Shown here: piece by piece, positions 44,222-53,075 of the stretch | How positions within the stretch are numbered: the first letter of the stretch is position 1 | Layout: each line of letters opens with the position of its first letter | DNA from: Betaproteobacteria bacterium | Lineage (GTDB): Bacteria > Pseudomonadota > Gammaproteobacteria > Burkholderiales > JACQAP01 | Assembly (NCBI GenBank): GCA_016194905.1 | Contig: JACQAP010000019.1 | Coordinates: 248,001 to 312,000, forward strand | DNA length: 64,000 bases | Reading direction: 5' to 3' | Notes under the pieces: model-generated | Seen by the model: the letters and a program-made list of their open reading frames with translations, nothing else | The model's database searches: none | Told to the model about the DNA's origin: nothing | Translations under genes and position numbers: made by a program

Positions 44222-45133
44222 ATGCCGCTTCTCGAAGTCAGCGAACTGCGCAAAAGCTACGGTGACCTGGAGGTGTTGCGCGGCGTGAGCCTGTCGCTCG
44301 ACGCCGGCGAATGCCATGGCCTGCTTGGCCCGAACGGCGCCGGCAAGACCACGACCTTGCGGCTATGCCTCGGGCTGACGGATGCGGATGCCGGCCGGAT
44401 CTCGCTGCTCGGTTTTCCGGTGCCGAAAGCGGCGCGCGAGGCGCGTATCCGGCTGGGCGTCGTGCCGCAAATCGACAATCTCGATCCGGACTTCACGGTA
44501 TTCGAGAATCTGCTGGTGTACGGTCGCTATTTCGGCGAGGCGGAGGCGACGATACGCGGCCGCATACCCGATCTTCTGGAATTTGCCGGACTCGCGGCGC
44601 GCGCGACATCAAAGATCCAGACGCTCTCCGGTGGCATGAAGCGGCGCCTGTCGCTGGCGCGAGCGCTGATCAACGATCCCGACCTGCTTTTCCTGGACGA
44701 ACCGACCACCGGGCTCGACCCCCAGGCCCGTCATATGATCTGGGACAGGTTGAAGCAGCTCGTCAACCAAGGCAAGACCATTCTCCTGACTACGCATTTC
44801 ATGGACGAGGCCGAACGGCTGTGCCACCGGCTCGCCATCATGGATCACGGCCGCATCATTTCCACCGGCACGCCGCGCGAACTGATTTCCCGCCACATCG
44901 AACCTCAAGTGCTGGAGGTTTACGGCGAAGGCGTTGCCGAATGGGCCACCGCGCATGGCGACAAACTGGCCGATCGCGCGGAGCGCGCGGGGGAAACGGT
45001 ATTCTGCTATACCCGGCATGCGGAACCGCTGATCGCGACGCTGGAGAACAATCCCGACCTGCGTTACCTGCACCGGCCGGCGAATCTCGAGGACGTGTTC
45101 CTGAAACTCACCGGTCGCGACCTGAGGGACTGA
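44222..45133 (+). CDS. ABC-2 exporter ATP-binding protein (NodI/DrrA type)
   Basis: 303 residues: Walker [20 protein letters not shown], signature [20 protein letters not shown], Walker [18 protein letters not shown], switch [12 protein letters not shown]. The C-terminal extension is typical of NodI-like exporters. Together with the downstream permease it forms an exporter whose substrate, possibly a polysaccharide or lipid-linked product, is unknown. Confidence 0.9.
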   Translation: MPLLEVSELRKSYGDLEVLRGVSLSLDAGECHGLLGPNGAGKTTTLRLCLGLTDADAGRISLLGFPVPKAAREARIRLGVVPQIDNLDPDFTVFENLLVYGRYFGEAEATIRGRIPDLLEFAGLAARATSKIQTLSGGMKRRLSLARALINDPDLLFLDEPTTGLDPQARHMIWDRLKQLVNQGKTILLTTHFMDEAERLCHRLAIMDHGRIISTGTPRELISRHIEPQVLEVYGEGVAEWATAHGDKLADRAERAGETVFCYTRHAEPLIATLENNPDLRYLHRPANLEDVFLKLTGRDLRD

Positions 45134-45228
45134 TGCTCACGCACCCGTTTGTCAGCGCATTGTCGAAAAGACCAACGCTTTCACTGCGGTGAACGAGGTT
45201 CTGTTTTGACGTTGGCGAAGCCGTGACC

Positions 45229-46014
45229 ATGAGAACGAAAGATTTTCGTCTACCGATATTGAGCTTGCGCTTCGTGCACGTATGGCGCCGCAATTTCCAC
45301 GTGTGGCGCAAGCTTGCCATTCCGTCGATGCTCGGCAACCTTGCGGACCCGATGCTCTATATGCTCGGGCTCGGGTTCGGCCTCGGCAAACTGGTCGGCG
45401 AAGTCGGTGGGCTGCCTTATATTACCTTTCTGGCCGCCGGCACGGTCTGCTACAGCACCATGAACACTGCGACGTTCGAGGCCCTCTACTCGGCATTTTC
45501 GCGCATGCACGTACAGAAAACCTGGGACGCGATCATGAACACGCCACTCAATCTCGACGACGTGCTGCTGGCAGAAGCGGTCTGGGCGGCGAGCAAAAGC
45601 TTCCTGTCCGGCTGCGCCATCCTGCTGATCATCTTCGCACTCGGCTTGTCGCATTCGCCGATGACGCTGTGGATCATTCCGCTCGCGTTTCTGATCGGAC
45701 TGACATTCGCCAGCCTCGCGCTGGTCATGAACGCGGTTTCGCCGAGCTACGATTTCTTCCTGTATTACTTCACATTGCTGATCACGCCAATGGTGTTGCT
45801 GTGCGGCGTCTTCTTTCCGACCGATCAGTTGCCTCCGGCTTTGCAGGCCGTTTCCTCGGTGCTGCCGCTTACCCACGCCGTACAGATCTCGCGGCCGCTG
45901 GTGACCGGCGTTGTGCCAACCGGTACGTTGACACATGTCCTGGCGTTGCTCGGTTACGCAGTTGCCGGGCTCTATGCCGCCCTTGTGCTGACACGGCGCC
46001 GGTTGCTTTCCTGA
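45229..46014 (+). CDS. ABC-2 exporter permease (NodJ type)
   Basis: 261 residues, six membrane helices and the ABC-2 signature PLTHAVQISRPLVTG near the C-terminus; LYMLGLGFGLGKLVGEVGGLPY in the first third is NodJ-like. ATG 45229 is preferred over GTG 45223. A 95-bp gap separates it from the ATPase gene. Confidence 0.9.
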   Translation: MRTKDFRLPILSLRFVHVWRRNFHVWRKLAIPSMLGNLADPMLYMLGLGFGLGKLVGEVGGLPYITFLAAGTVCYSTMNTATFEALYSAFSRMHVQKTWDAIMNTPLNLDDVLLAEAVWAASKSFLSGCAILLIIFALGLSHSPMTLWIIPLAFLIGLTFASLALVMNAVSPSYDFFLYYFTLLITPMVLLCGVFFPTDQLPPALQAVSSVLPLTHAVQISRPLVTGVVPTGTLTHVLALLGYAVAGLYAALVLTRRRLLS

Positions 46015-46024
46015 AGGGTTCGTC

Positions 46025-46438
46025 ATGCTCTGGATCAAGGCGTTTCACATCATCTTCATGGTCACCTGGTTCGCCGGCCTGTTTTATCTGCCGCGCCTGT
46101 TCGTCTACCACGCCGTGAGCGAAGATACGACAAGCCGTGAGCGCTTCAAGGTCATGGAGCGCAAACTGTTTTTCGGCATCATGACACCGGGCGCTCTGCT
46201 GACGATCGCGTTCGGCCTGTGGCTGTGGTTGGGTTACGGTTTCTACGGCGGCTGGCTTTTCGCCAAGATGGCGCTGGTGGCTGTGCTGGTGCTCTATCAC
46301 GGCTACTGCGGGAAGCTGATGATCGATTTCAAGCATGACCGCAATCGTCACGGCCACGTGTTCTATCGCTGGCTGAACGAGCTTCCGGTCGTCGTACTGA
46401 TCGCGATCATCCTGCTGGTGGAATTGCAGCCGTTCTGA
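46025..46438 (+). CDS. hemJ: Protoporphyrinogen oxidase HemJ
   Basis: 137 residues, four membrane helices: MLWIKAFHIIFMVTWFAGLF with the conserved histidine and YLPRLFVYH, and HVFYRWLNELPVVVLIAIILLVE at the end. HemJ oxidises protoporphyrinogen IX in haem synthesis of many proteobacteria lacking HemG/HemY. It starts 10 bp after the ABC permease and shares one base with the next gene. Confidence 0.9.
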   Translation: MLWIKAFHIIFMVTWFAGLFYLPRLFVYHAVSEDTTSRERFKVMERKLFFGIMTPGALLTIAFGLWLWLGYGFYGGWLFAKMALVAVLVLYHGYCGKLMIDFKHDRNRHGHVFYRWLNELPVVVLIAIILLVELQPF

Positions 46439-46824
46439 TGCCGATGACCAGGGCTGCGTGGCTCTTCACCGTCGTTGCGGTCTTCGCTGCCACCTTGCTG
46501 CACGCGGCGCAGCCGGCGACGCGCATCCTCATACAAAGCTCGCCCGTCGCCGGATTCCAGTTTCACGAAGGCAAGTGGCTGTGGGATCAGTTGAAGGTCG
46601 GCGATGCATTGACGCTGGTGCGCGAACCCGACAATCCGCATGATGCACGTGCGGTGCGCGTCGAATGGAATGGCCACATGCTCGGTTACGTCCCGCGTGT
46701 CGAGAACGACGCGGTAGCGCGCCAGCTGGATCGCGGCAACAAGCTTGAAGCGCGCATCGCGCGGCTGACCAGACACCGCGATCCGTGGAAGCGCATCGAA
46801 TTCGAAGTCTTTCTACGGCTCTAG
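46438..46824 (+). CDS. HIRAN domain protein with signal peptide
   Basis: 128 residues: a hydrophobic N-terminus (MPMTRAAWLFTVVAVFAATLLHAA) ends at a plausible signal-peptidase site, then a HIRAN domain (GFQFHEGKWLWDQLKVGDALTLVREPDNPHDARAVRVEW, then GHMLGYVPRVENDAVARQLD). HIRAN normally recognises DNA ends in helicase proteins and phages, so an exported, single-domain version is unusual, although small secreted HIRAN proteins exist in proteobacteria. Function unknown. Confidence 0.83.
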   Translation: MPMTRAAWLFTVVAVFAATLLHAAQPATRILIQSSPVAGFQFHEGKWLWDQLKVGDALTLVREPDNPHDARAVRVEWNGHMLGYVPRVENDAVARQLDRGNKLEARIARLTRHRDPWKRIEFEVFLRL

Positions 46825-46834
46825 AAAATTGAAC

Positions 46835-47000
46835 CGCAAAGGCGCAAAGGCGCAAAGGCGCAAAGAGAACGCAAAGGAAACGAAAGATGAGAAAAAGCAC
46901 AGTCAATAATCCATTGACGGCGATTTTCGCATCAGTTGTTGTTTTTCTGCTGCTGTTCTTCTTTGCGAGTACTTCTTTGCGCCTTCGCGCCTTTGCGGTG
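46835..47000. repeat. Inverted heptamer arrays (GCAAAGGC type), no core hairpin
   Basis: At 46835-46880 the unit GCAAAGGC is repeated three to four times with variants, and at 46961-46999 the inverse CTTTGCGCC/GCGCCTTTGC appears. Between them are A/T-rich unremarkable bases. No frame or RNA gene is supported. It occupies the spacer between the HIRAN gene and the methyltransferase gene. Confidence 0.7.
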
Positions 47001-47024
47001 AAGGGTTTGACTGGGTAACTATTC

Positions 47025-48200
47025 TTGAAGCAAGAACGTTTTTTCGCACCGTGCCCGCGCGGACTTGAAGCGGTACTGGCCGGGGAGCTGGCCGAACTGG
47101 GCGCGGGCGAGATCACCGCAACGGAAGGCGGGGTGGGCTTTTCCGGCCCGCTATCGGTTGCCTACGCTGCCAATCTGCACAGCCGCATCGCGAGCCGTGT
47201 TCTATGGCAAGTCGGCGTGGGCCGATATCGTAGTGAAGACGACGTTTATCGCGGCGTGAATGCGCTCGACTGGAAGCAACTGTTCGCTGTCGCCCTGACG
47301 ATACGCGTGAACGTCGCCGCGGTACGCAGTCCGCTCAACAGCCTGGATTTCATCACGTTGCGGATCAAGGATGCGGTCTGCGACAAGTTTCGCTCGCAGA
47401 CGGGCGTTCGCCCGAACGTGGATACCGCGCAACCCGATGTGCGTATCCATGCCTTCCTGGAGACGGAACGCTTCACGCTGTATCTCGATACTTCCGGCGA
47501 GCCGCTGTTCAAACGCGGCGCCAGGCAGATCGCCGGGGAAGCGCCGTTGCGCGAGAACCTTGCCGCCGGAATCCTGAAGCTGTCCGGCTGGACCCCTGAC
47601 CTGCCGCTGCTCGACCCGATGTGCGGCAGCGGGACCTTCCTGATCGAGGCTCTGCAGATTGCGCGCGGGATTCCTCCCGGCGCGCGTCGCCAGTTCGGCT
47701 TCGAGAAGCTGCGCAACTTCGATGAGGCGAAATGGCACCGGATTAAGGCGGAGGCCGCTGCGCGACCGGCACCGAATCCTTTGCCGGCGATTTTCGGCAG
47801 CGATCTATACGGCGATGCGCTGAAACTGGCGCGCGTGAATCTTGCGGCGGCCGGATTTGCCGACGCCGTCTCGCTCAAGCAGGCCAACATGCTGGAGATT
47901 TCCGCGCCGGGCGCGGAAGGCGTTCTGGTGGCCAATCCGCCTTACGGTGTGCGCATCGGCGAGCAGGACGACCTGGCTTCGTTTTACCCGCAGATGGGAG
48001 ACGTGCTGAAGAAGAAATTCGCCGGCTGGCGTGCTTACCTGTTCACCGCCGACATGCGGCTGCCGAAGCTGATCGGGCTGTCACCCTCGAAACGTACCCC
48101 GCTCTATAACGGCGCGCTCGAGTGCCGGCTGTATGAATTCAAGATGGTTTCCGGGGCGATGCGGAGGGAAAAGCAGGGGCTAGGGAACAGCAGGGACTAG
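47025..48200 (+). CDS. THUMP-domain 23S rRNA G2445-type methyltransferase (RlmL/RlmK N-terminal half)
   Basis: 391 residues: THUMP domain (about 45-155, LWQVGVGRYRSEDDVYRG...), then a class I methyltransferase with LLDPMCGSGTFLIEAL and the catalytic NPPYGVRIGEQ. In betaproteobacteria the RlmL half occurs as a single protein, without the RlmK half of the E. coli fusion. TTG 47025 is the start used. The last about 10 residues (KQGLGNSRD) are encoded by the adjacent repeat. Confidence 0.86.
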   Translation: MKQERFFAPCPRGLEAVLAGELAELGAGEITATEGGVGFSGPLSVAYAANLHSRIASRVLWQVGVGRYRSEDDVYRGVNALDWKQLFAVALTIRVNVAAVRSPLNSLDFITLRIKDAVCDKFRSQTGVRPNVDTAQPDVRIHAFLETERFTLYLDTSGEPLFKRGARQIAGEAPLRENLAAGILKLSGWTPDLPLLDPMCGSGTFLIEALQIARGIPPGARRQFGFEKLRNFDEAKWHRIKAEAAARPAPNPLPAIFGSDLYGDALKLARVNLAAAGFADAVSLKQANMLEISAPGAEGVLVANPPYGVRIGEQDDLASFYPQMGDVLKKKFAGWRAYLFTADMRLPKLIGLSPSKRTPLYNGALECRLYEFKMVSGAMRREKQGLGNSRD

Positions 48201-48296
48201 GGGCTAGGGGGAAAAGCAGGGATCGGAAAGCTTAAGGCGGGACCAAAGGTCAGAAGCTTTGCGGGTTTCCCCTAGCCCCTAGTCCCTCGCCCCTAA
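48165..48296. repeat. Inverted heptamer arrays (GGGGCTAGGGACTAG type)
   Basis: AGGGGCTAGGGAACAGCAGG with further CTAGGGG units at 48165-48222 is mirrored at 48264-48296 by CCCCTAGCCCCTAGTCCCTC. The left array supplies the last codons and stop of the methyltransferase gene, and the right array supplies the stop of pilU. It lies between convergent genes. Confidence 0.8.
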
Positions 48297-49429
48297 ACGA
48301 TGTTCAGGTGATCCACCCCGGACGTGAGGTCGCGATCCTTCATTTCCTTGCCGTGCAGCTTGATCTGCAGGCGCAGTTCGTTCATCGAGTCGGCATTGCG
48401 CATGGCGTCCTCGTAGCCGATCTTGCCGCCCTCGTACAGGTCGAACAAAGCCTGGTCGAAGGTCTGCATGCCCAGTTCGCGCGACTTCTTCATGATTTCC
48501 TTGATTTCGTGCACCTCGCCCTTGAAGATCAGATCGGAGATCAGCGGAGAGTTCAGCAGGATTTCGATCGCGGCGGCACGACCCTTGGACTCCTTCAACG
48601 GGATCAGGCGCTGCGACACCAGCGCCTTGAGGTTAAGCGACAAGTCCATCAACAACTGCGAGCGGCGTTCTTCCGGGAAGAAGTTGATGATCCGATCCAG
48701 CGCCTGGTTGGCGCTGTTGGCGTGCAGCGTGCACAAACACAAGTGGCCGGTTTCGGCGAACGCGATGGCATGTTCCATGGTTTCGCGTTCGCGGACTTCG
48801 CCGATCAGTATCACGTCCGGTGCCTGGCGCAGCGTGTTCTTCAGCGCGGCCTCCCAGGAATCGGTATCGACGCCGACTTCGCGCTGGGTGACGAGACAAT
48901 TCTTGTGGTCATGCACGTATTCGATCGGATCTTCGATCGTGATGATGTGGCCGTGACTGTTTTCGTTGCGGTAGCCGATCATCGCGGCAAGCGACGTCGA
49001 CTTGCCCGATCCGGTTCCTCCAACCAGGATTACCAGGCCGCGCTTGGTCATCGCCACGTCTTTGAGAACCGGCGGCAATCCCAGTTCGTCAATTTTGGGA
49101 ATTGCCGTGGTGATGGTGCGCAGCACGATGCCGACGCGGGCCTGCTGCACGAAAGCATTGACGCGAAAGCGGCCGATTCCGGGCGGGTTGACGGCGAAGT
49201 TGCATTCCTTGCTGGCCTCGAACTCCTGCGCCTGCTTGTCGTTCATCAGCGAGCGCGCCAGTTCCTGCGTGTGCTGCGGCGTCAGGCTCTGGTTCGACAC
49301 CGGCGTCATTTTGCCGTCGAGCTTGAATGCCGGCGGAAAGCCGGCGGTGATGAACAGGTCGGAGGCTTTCTTCGCCACCATGGCCCGCAACAGTTCGTGA
49401 ATGAATTTGACGGCCTGATCTTTTTCCAT
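48293..49429 (-). CDS. pilU: Type IV pilus retraction ATPase PilU
   Basis: 378 residues of the GspE/PilT family: Walker A VGGTGSGKSTSLAAMIG, Asp box IIGEVRERETMEHA, Walker B and His box, then a C-terminal tail longer than PilT's (GVDHLNIV). FITAGFPPAFKLDGK marks the PAS-like N-terminal domain. PilU works with PilT in pilus retraction and twitching. The gene follows pilT by 45 bp on the same strand. Confidence 0.93.
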   Translation of the reverse strand: MEKDQAVKFIHELLRAMVAKKASDLFITAGFPPAFKLDGKMTPVSNQSLTPQHTQELARSLMNDKQAQEFEASKECNFAVNPPGIGRFRVNAFVQQARVGIVLRTITTAIPKIDELGLPPVLKDVAMTKRGLVILVGGTGSGKSTSLAAMIGYRNENSHGHIITIEDPIEYVHDHKNCLVTQREVGVDTDSWEAALKNTLRQAPDVILIGEVRERETMEHAIAFAETGHLCLCTLHANSANQALDRIINFFPEERRSQLLMDLSLNLKALVSQRLIPLKESKGRAAAIEILLNSPLISDLIFKGEVHEIKEIMKKSRELGMQTFDQALFDLYEGGKIGYEDAMRNADSMNELRLQIKLHGKEMKDRDLTSGVDHLNIV

Positions 49430-49474
49430 CTGCTACTCCTGGCTAATGTCCGGTGTGCCCGCCGTCCCGGCAGG

Positions 49475-50515
49475 TCAGTTGAACGCATCCTTGTTTGCTG
49501 CCTTTCCTCGCGCTTCGTCCTTCGTGATGATGTTGCGCTTGATCATTTCGGTGAGGTTCTGGTCCAGTGTCTGCATGCCTATGTTCTGGCCGGTCTGGAT
49601 CGCGGAATACATTTGCGCGATCTTGGCTTCGCGGATCAGGTTGCGGATGGCCGGCGTGCCGATCATGATTTCATGCGCCGCCGCACGTCCGGTGCCGTCC
49701 TTGGTCTTGCACAGCGTTTGCGAGATCACGGCGCGCAGCGATTCCGACAGCATTGCGCGCACCATTTCCTTTTCAGCCGCCGGGAATACATCGATGATCC
49801 GGTCGACCGTCTTTGCGGCAGAACTCGTGTGCAGCGTCCCGAACACCAGGTGGCCGGTTTCGGCCGCGGTCAGCGCCAGGCGGATGGTTTCCAGGTCGCG
49901 CAATTCGCCGACCAGGATGATGTCCGGATCTTCGCGCAGCGCGCTGCGCAGCGCATTGTTGAACGACAGCGTATGCGGCCCGACCTCGCGCTGGTTGATC
50001 AGACACTTCTTGCTTTCGTGTACGAATTCGATCGGATCTTCCACCGTGAGAATGTGACCCATCTCGTTCTCGTTGATGTCGTTGACCATGGCTGCGAGCG
50101 TGGTCGACTTGCCCGAACCGGTCGGGCCGGTCACCAGCACCACGCCGCGCGGGTACTGGGCGATTTCCTTGAAAATCGCGGGTGCCTTCAGCTCTTCCAG
50201 GGTCAATACCTTGGACGGAATGGTCCGCATCACCGCGCCCGCGCCGCGGTTCTGTACGAAGGCGTTGACGCGGAAGCGCGCCAGATTCGGGATCGCGAAC
50301 GAGAAGTCGCACTCGAGGTTTTCCTCGTAGAACTTGCGCTGACCGTCGTTCATGATGTCATAGATCATAGCGTGCACGTCCTTGTGCTCCATCGGCGGCA
50401 GATTGATGCGCCTGACGTCGCCATGCACCCGGATCATGGGGGGCAATCCGGCCGACAGGTGAAGGTCGGAAGCCTTGTTCTTGACCACAAAAGCGAGGAG
50501 TTCAGCGATGTCCAT
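49475..50515 (-). CDS. pilT: Type IV pilus twitching motility ATPase PilT
   Basis: 346 residues: Walker A TGPTGSGKSTTLAAMVND, LVGELRDLETIRLALTAAETGH, and the AIRNLI(R)EAK motif region essential for retraction. The pilT-pilU pair next to yggS-proC is conserved in many beta- and gammaproteobacteria. No pilin genes are in the window. Confidence 0.95.
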   Translation of the reverse strand: MDIAELLAFVVKNKASDLHLSAGLPPMIRVHGDVRRINLPPMEHKDVHAMIYDIMNDGQRKFYEENLECDFSFAIPNLARFRVNAFVQNRGAGAVMRTIPSKVLTLEELKAPAIFKEIAQYPRGVVLVTGPTGSGKSTTLAAMVNDINENEMGHILTVEDPIEFVHESKKCLINQREVGPHTLSFNNALRSALREDPDIILVGELRDLETIRLALTAAETGHLVFGTLHTSSAAKTVDRIIDVFPAAEKEMVRAMLSESLRAVISQTLCKTKDGTGRAAAHEIMIGTPAIRNLIREAKIAQMYSAIQTGQNIGMQTLDQNLTEMIKRNIITKDEARGKAANKDAFN

Positions 50516-50626
50516 TTATAATTCTCCGACGACGGCTAGATGGGGAACGAAACATGCCGGCGGCCTCGGCGCAGATCGAAAATGCTCGCTGCATTCGATG
50601 GTTACGGTCAAGAATGCAAGGGAATT

Positions 50627-51520
50627 ATGACAAGAATAGCGTCCCGCTTGCAAGCCGTACGCAGCCGTATTGACGCAGCGGCCGTTACGGCCGGCAGGTC
50701 ACCGTGGGACATCAGGCTGATTGCCGTCAGCAAGACCTTTGCGCCGGTTGCCATCGCGGAAGCCCACGCCGCCGGCCAGGTCGCATTTGGCGAGAACTAT
50801 CTGCAGGAAGCGGTCGGAAAGATTGCGGCATTGGCCGATTTAGGGCTCGAATGGCACGTCGCGCACGGAAAGCAGGACGACGAGCGGCGAGAGGGCGACG
50901 TGCGCCCCTCCGCCGGGGTGCGCCAGCGAGACGTTGACGGGGCATTGGGCCAGGCCGTGGAGCTGGCGCATGGAAGCGCCTCCTCGGTCGCACGTGCCGA
51001 GGCTCCGCGTTCCGGCGCTTCCTCCCCACAAGCGGGGCCCCTGCTCCTCCCTCTGGAGTGGCACTTCATCGGGCCGATCCAGAGCAACAAGACCCGTCAG
51101 ATCGCCGAGCAATTTCACTGGGTACACAGTGTGGATCGGCTAAAGATCGCCGAACGCCTGTCATTTTCGCGCCCCACTATCCTGCCGCCGCTGCAAATTT
51201 GCATTCAGGTCAACGTCAGCGGCGAGGAATCCAAGAGCGGTATCCGGCCGGACGAAGTCCTTGCGCTGGCGAAAGCGGCATCGCGCCTGACGGGAATCCG
51301 GCTGCGCGGATTAATGGCCATCCCGGAACCGACCCCGGATATTGGATTGCAACGCGCCCGGTTTCGGCTGCTGCGCCAACTCCGGGACGAAACCGTCAGC
51401 CGCGGAGTCCCGCTGGACACCCTGTCGATGGGCATGTCCGATGATCTGGAGGCCGCTATTGCCGAAGGTGCGACCCTGGTTCGTGTCGGCCGGGCAATCT
51501 TCGGCGAGCGCCTGCCCTGA
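50627..51520 (+). CDS. yggS: YggS/PLPBP-type pyridoxal-phosphate-binding protein with a 69-residue insertion
   Basis: 297 residues against a usual 225-235. The conserved parts are intact: LIAVSKTF (PLP lysine), VAFGENYLQEAVGKI, WHFIGPIQSNKTRQI, ICIQVNVSGEESKSGI and LSMGMSDDLEAAIAEG. Between residue 77 and 147 extra sequence is inserted in frame (VAHGKQDDERREGDVRPSAG and on), after which LEWH is repeated. It regulates PLP homeostasis. Start ATG 50627 is preferred over an upstream ATG because similarity starts there. Confidence 0.92.
   Translation: MTRIASRLQAVRSRIDAAAVTAGRSPWDIRLIAVSKTFAPVAIAEAHAAGQVAFGENYLQEAVGKIAALADLGLEWHVAHGKQDDERREGDVRPSAGVRQRDVDGALGQAVELAHGSASSVARAEAPRSGASSPQAGPLLLPLEWHFIGPIQSNKTRQIAEQFHWVHSVDRLKIAERLSFSRPTILPPLQICIQVNVSGEESKSGIRPDEVLALAKAASRLTGIRLRGLMAIPEPTPDIGLQRARFRLLRQLRDETVSRGVPLDTLSMGMSDDLEAAIAEGATLVRVGRAIFGERLP
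50858..51064 (+). repeat. Hairpin-rich insertion (207 bp) within yggS
   Basis: Near-identical 12-bp sequences, CTCGAATGGCAC (50846-50857) and CTGGAGTGGCAC (51053-51064), flank a GC-rich segment containing nested inverted repeats: GGAAGCGCC with GGCGCTTCC around CCTCGG/CCGAGG, plus GGGCGACGTGCGCCC and CCCCTCCGCCGGGG. Its length (207 = 3 x 69) keeps the frame. Flanking direct repeats suggest target duplication. Confidence 0.72.
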
Positions 51521-51638
51521 TTCCGGCCCGGGGCAATTTGCCCGCGATGGTGGCGCCCCCCTATACTGACCGGCCGGATGTGCAGGATTTGGCGACCGGA
51601 TCGAGTTGGCTTACTGCTGCGAACATGGGAGAAACAAG

Positions 51639-52175
51639 ATGAACAGAAGGAACTGGATCATGGCTGCCGGTCTGCTGCTGGCGATGCCAGGCATGGCTTT
51701 CGCCGCCAAGGCCGGATATCTGGGTGTAAAGGAAAGTGTCGAGATCAATGCTCCGCCAGCCAAGGTCTGGAGCCTGGTGAAGAACTGGAACAGCTTGCAC
51801 AAGTGGCATCCGGCGTTCTCGAATACCGAGATCAAATCCGGCGAGAACAACAAGCGGGGATCAGTGCGTACGCTTACGATGACCGATGGCAGCAAATTCG
51901 ACGAGGAACTCGATGGCTTCAGCGAAAAGAGCCGGTTCGTCAAATACCGGATCATCAGCGATTCGCCGCTGCCCGTTTCCGACTATTCGTCGACCATCTC
52001 CGTGAAGCCAGGCAAGGCAAAAGGGTCGTCGGTGCTGGTCTGGAAGGGCAAGTTCAAGCGCAAAGTGGTCGACAATCCCCCGGCGGGCCAGGATGACGCC
52101 GGCGTCAAGAAGGCGATCATCGGTGCGTACCAGGCGGGGTTGCAGAACGTCAAGAAAATTGCGGAGACCAAGTAA
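51639..52175 (+). CDS. Exported SRPBCC (START-like) family protein
   Basis: 178 residues: signal peptide MNRRNWIMAAGLLLAMPGMAFA, then a polyketide-cyclase/START-like domain (VEINAPPAKVWSLVKNWNSLHKWHPAF at its front; VLVWKGKFKRK in the middle; a C-terminal helix GVKKAIIGAYQAGLQNVKK). Such domains bind hydrophobic ligands. Start ATG 51639 follows GGGAGAAACAAG. It lies within the yggS-proC neighbourhood without a clear tie to them. Confidence 0.82.
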   Translation: MNRRNWIMAAGLLLAMPGMAFAAKAGYLGVKESVEINAPPAKVWSLVKNWNSLHKWHPAFSNTEIKSGENNKRGSVRTLTMTDGSKFDEELDGFSEKSRFVKYRIISDSPLPVSDYSSTISVKPGKAKGSSVLVWKGKFKRKVVDNPPAGQDDAGVKKAIIGAYQAGLQNVKKIAETK

Positions 52176-52187
52176 CAGGCTTTCATT

Positions 52188-52212
52188 GCGGCGCGGACGT
52201 CGTCCGCGCCGC
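52188..52212 (+). terminator. Probable terminator hairpin after the SRPBCC gene
   Basis: GCGGCGCGGAC-GTC-GTCCGCGCCGC is an 11-bp perfect stem, followed after 5 bases by ATTTT. The weak U-run makes it less typical than the other terminators in the window. Confidence 0.55.
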
Positions 52213-52253
52213 CCGCATTTTCCGGGGCTGCAAATCCGCTTCGATTCGAAATC

Positions 52254-53063
52254 ATGCACATACTTTTCATAGGCGGCGGCAACATGGCCACCGCCTTGAT
52301 CGGCGGCTTGTTGCAGCAGGGTTTCAGGCCAGGCGACCTGCGTGTCGTTGAGGTATCGGAAGAAGCGCGCCAGCGATTGCAGCAACGGTTCGGCGTCAGT
52401 GCAACCCCTGCGGTCGACGGCGCAGTTACCGATGATGTCGTGCTGCTCGCGGTGAAACCGCAGCAGCTGCACGCGGTCGCGAAGAATTTGAGTGCCAGCC
52501 TGCGCGGGCAACTGGTCATCAGCATCGCCGCCGGCATCCGCACGACCGATCTCACGCGCTGGCTCGATGGCCATGATCGCATCGTGCGCGCGATGCCCAA
52601 CACGCCCGCACTGATCCGGTCAGGCGTATCCGGATTGTTTGCGGCTGCGGCCGTCAAGCAGTCTGACAGAGATAGCGCGCAAGACATTCTCGGTGCGGTG
52701 GGCGGTGTGGTCTGGGTGAAAAGCGAGTCGGACATCGATGCTGTCACGGCCATTTCCGGCAGCGGGCCGGCCTATGTTTTTTACTTTATCGAAGCTCTCG
52801 AACAGGCGGCCGTAGAGCTGGGCCTGAACGACGGGCAGGCTCATGAGCTTGCGGTCCAGACCTTTGCCGGTGCGGCGAAACTCGCGGCTGGCAGCAGCGA
52901 ATCTGCAAGTGTGTTGCGAGCGCGCGTGACCTCGAAGGCGGGAACTACGGAGGCGGCGCTGAAGAACATGGAAGCCAACGACATCAGGAACAAGATCGTG
53001 GAAGCCGTGCGGGCTGCGGCCAGGCGCTCGAGCGAACTCGGCGACGAATTCGGCCAAGACTAG
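52254..53063 (+). CDS. proC: Pyrroline-5-carboxylate reductase ProC
   Basis: 269 residues: Rossmann motif LFIGGGNMATALIGGLLQQG, RAMPNTPALI, and the signature ITAISGSGPAYVFYFIEAL near the domain junction, with TSKAGTTEAAL toward the C-terminus. It catalyses the last step of proline synthesis with NAD(P)H. It precedes yggT by 12 bp, the conserved yggS-proC-yggT arrangement. Confidence 0.95.
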   Translation: MHILFIGGGNMATALIGGLLQQGFRPGDLRVVEVSEEARQRLQQRFGVSATPAVDGAVTDDVVLLAVKPQQLHAVAKNLSASLRGQLVISIAAGIRTTDLTRWLDGHDRIVRAMPNTPALIRSGVSGLFAAAAVKQSDRDSAQDILGAVGGVVWVKSESDIDAVTAISGSGPAYVFYFIEALEQAAVELGLNDGQAHELAVQTFAGAAKLAAGSSESASVLRARVTSKAGTTEAALKNMEANDIRNKIVEAVRAAARRSSELGDEFGQD

Positions 53064-53075
53064 GCGACGAAAGAA

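Noticed and set aside
46835-46880. GCAAAGGC array as a CRISPR
   Set aside because: Units are 7-8 bp, directly tandem, without spacers of constant length and without cas genes.
50858-51064. Insert in yggS as a separate minus-strand gene
   Set aside because: The minus-strand frame has no start signal or protein-like composition, and the plus-strand frame runs through unbroken.
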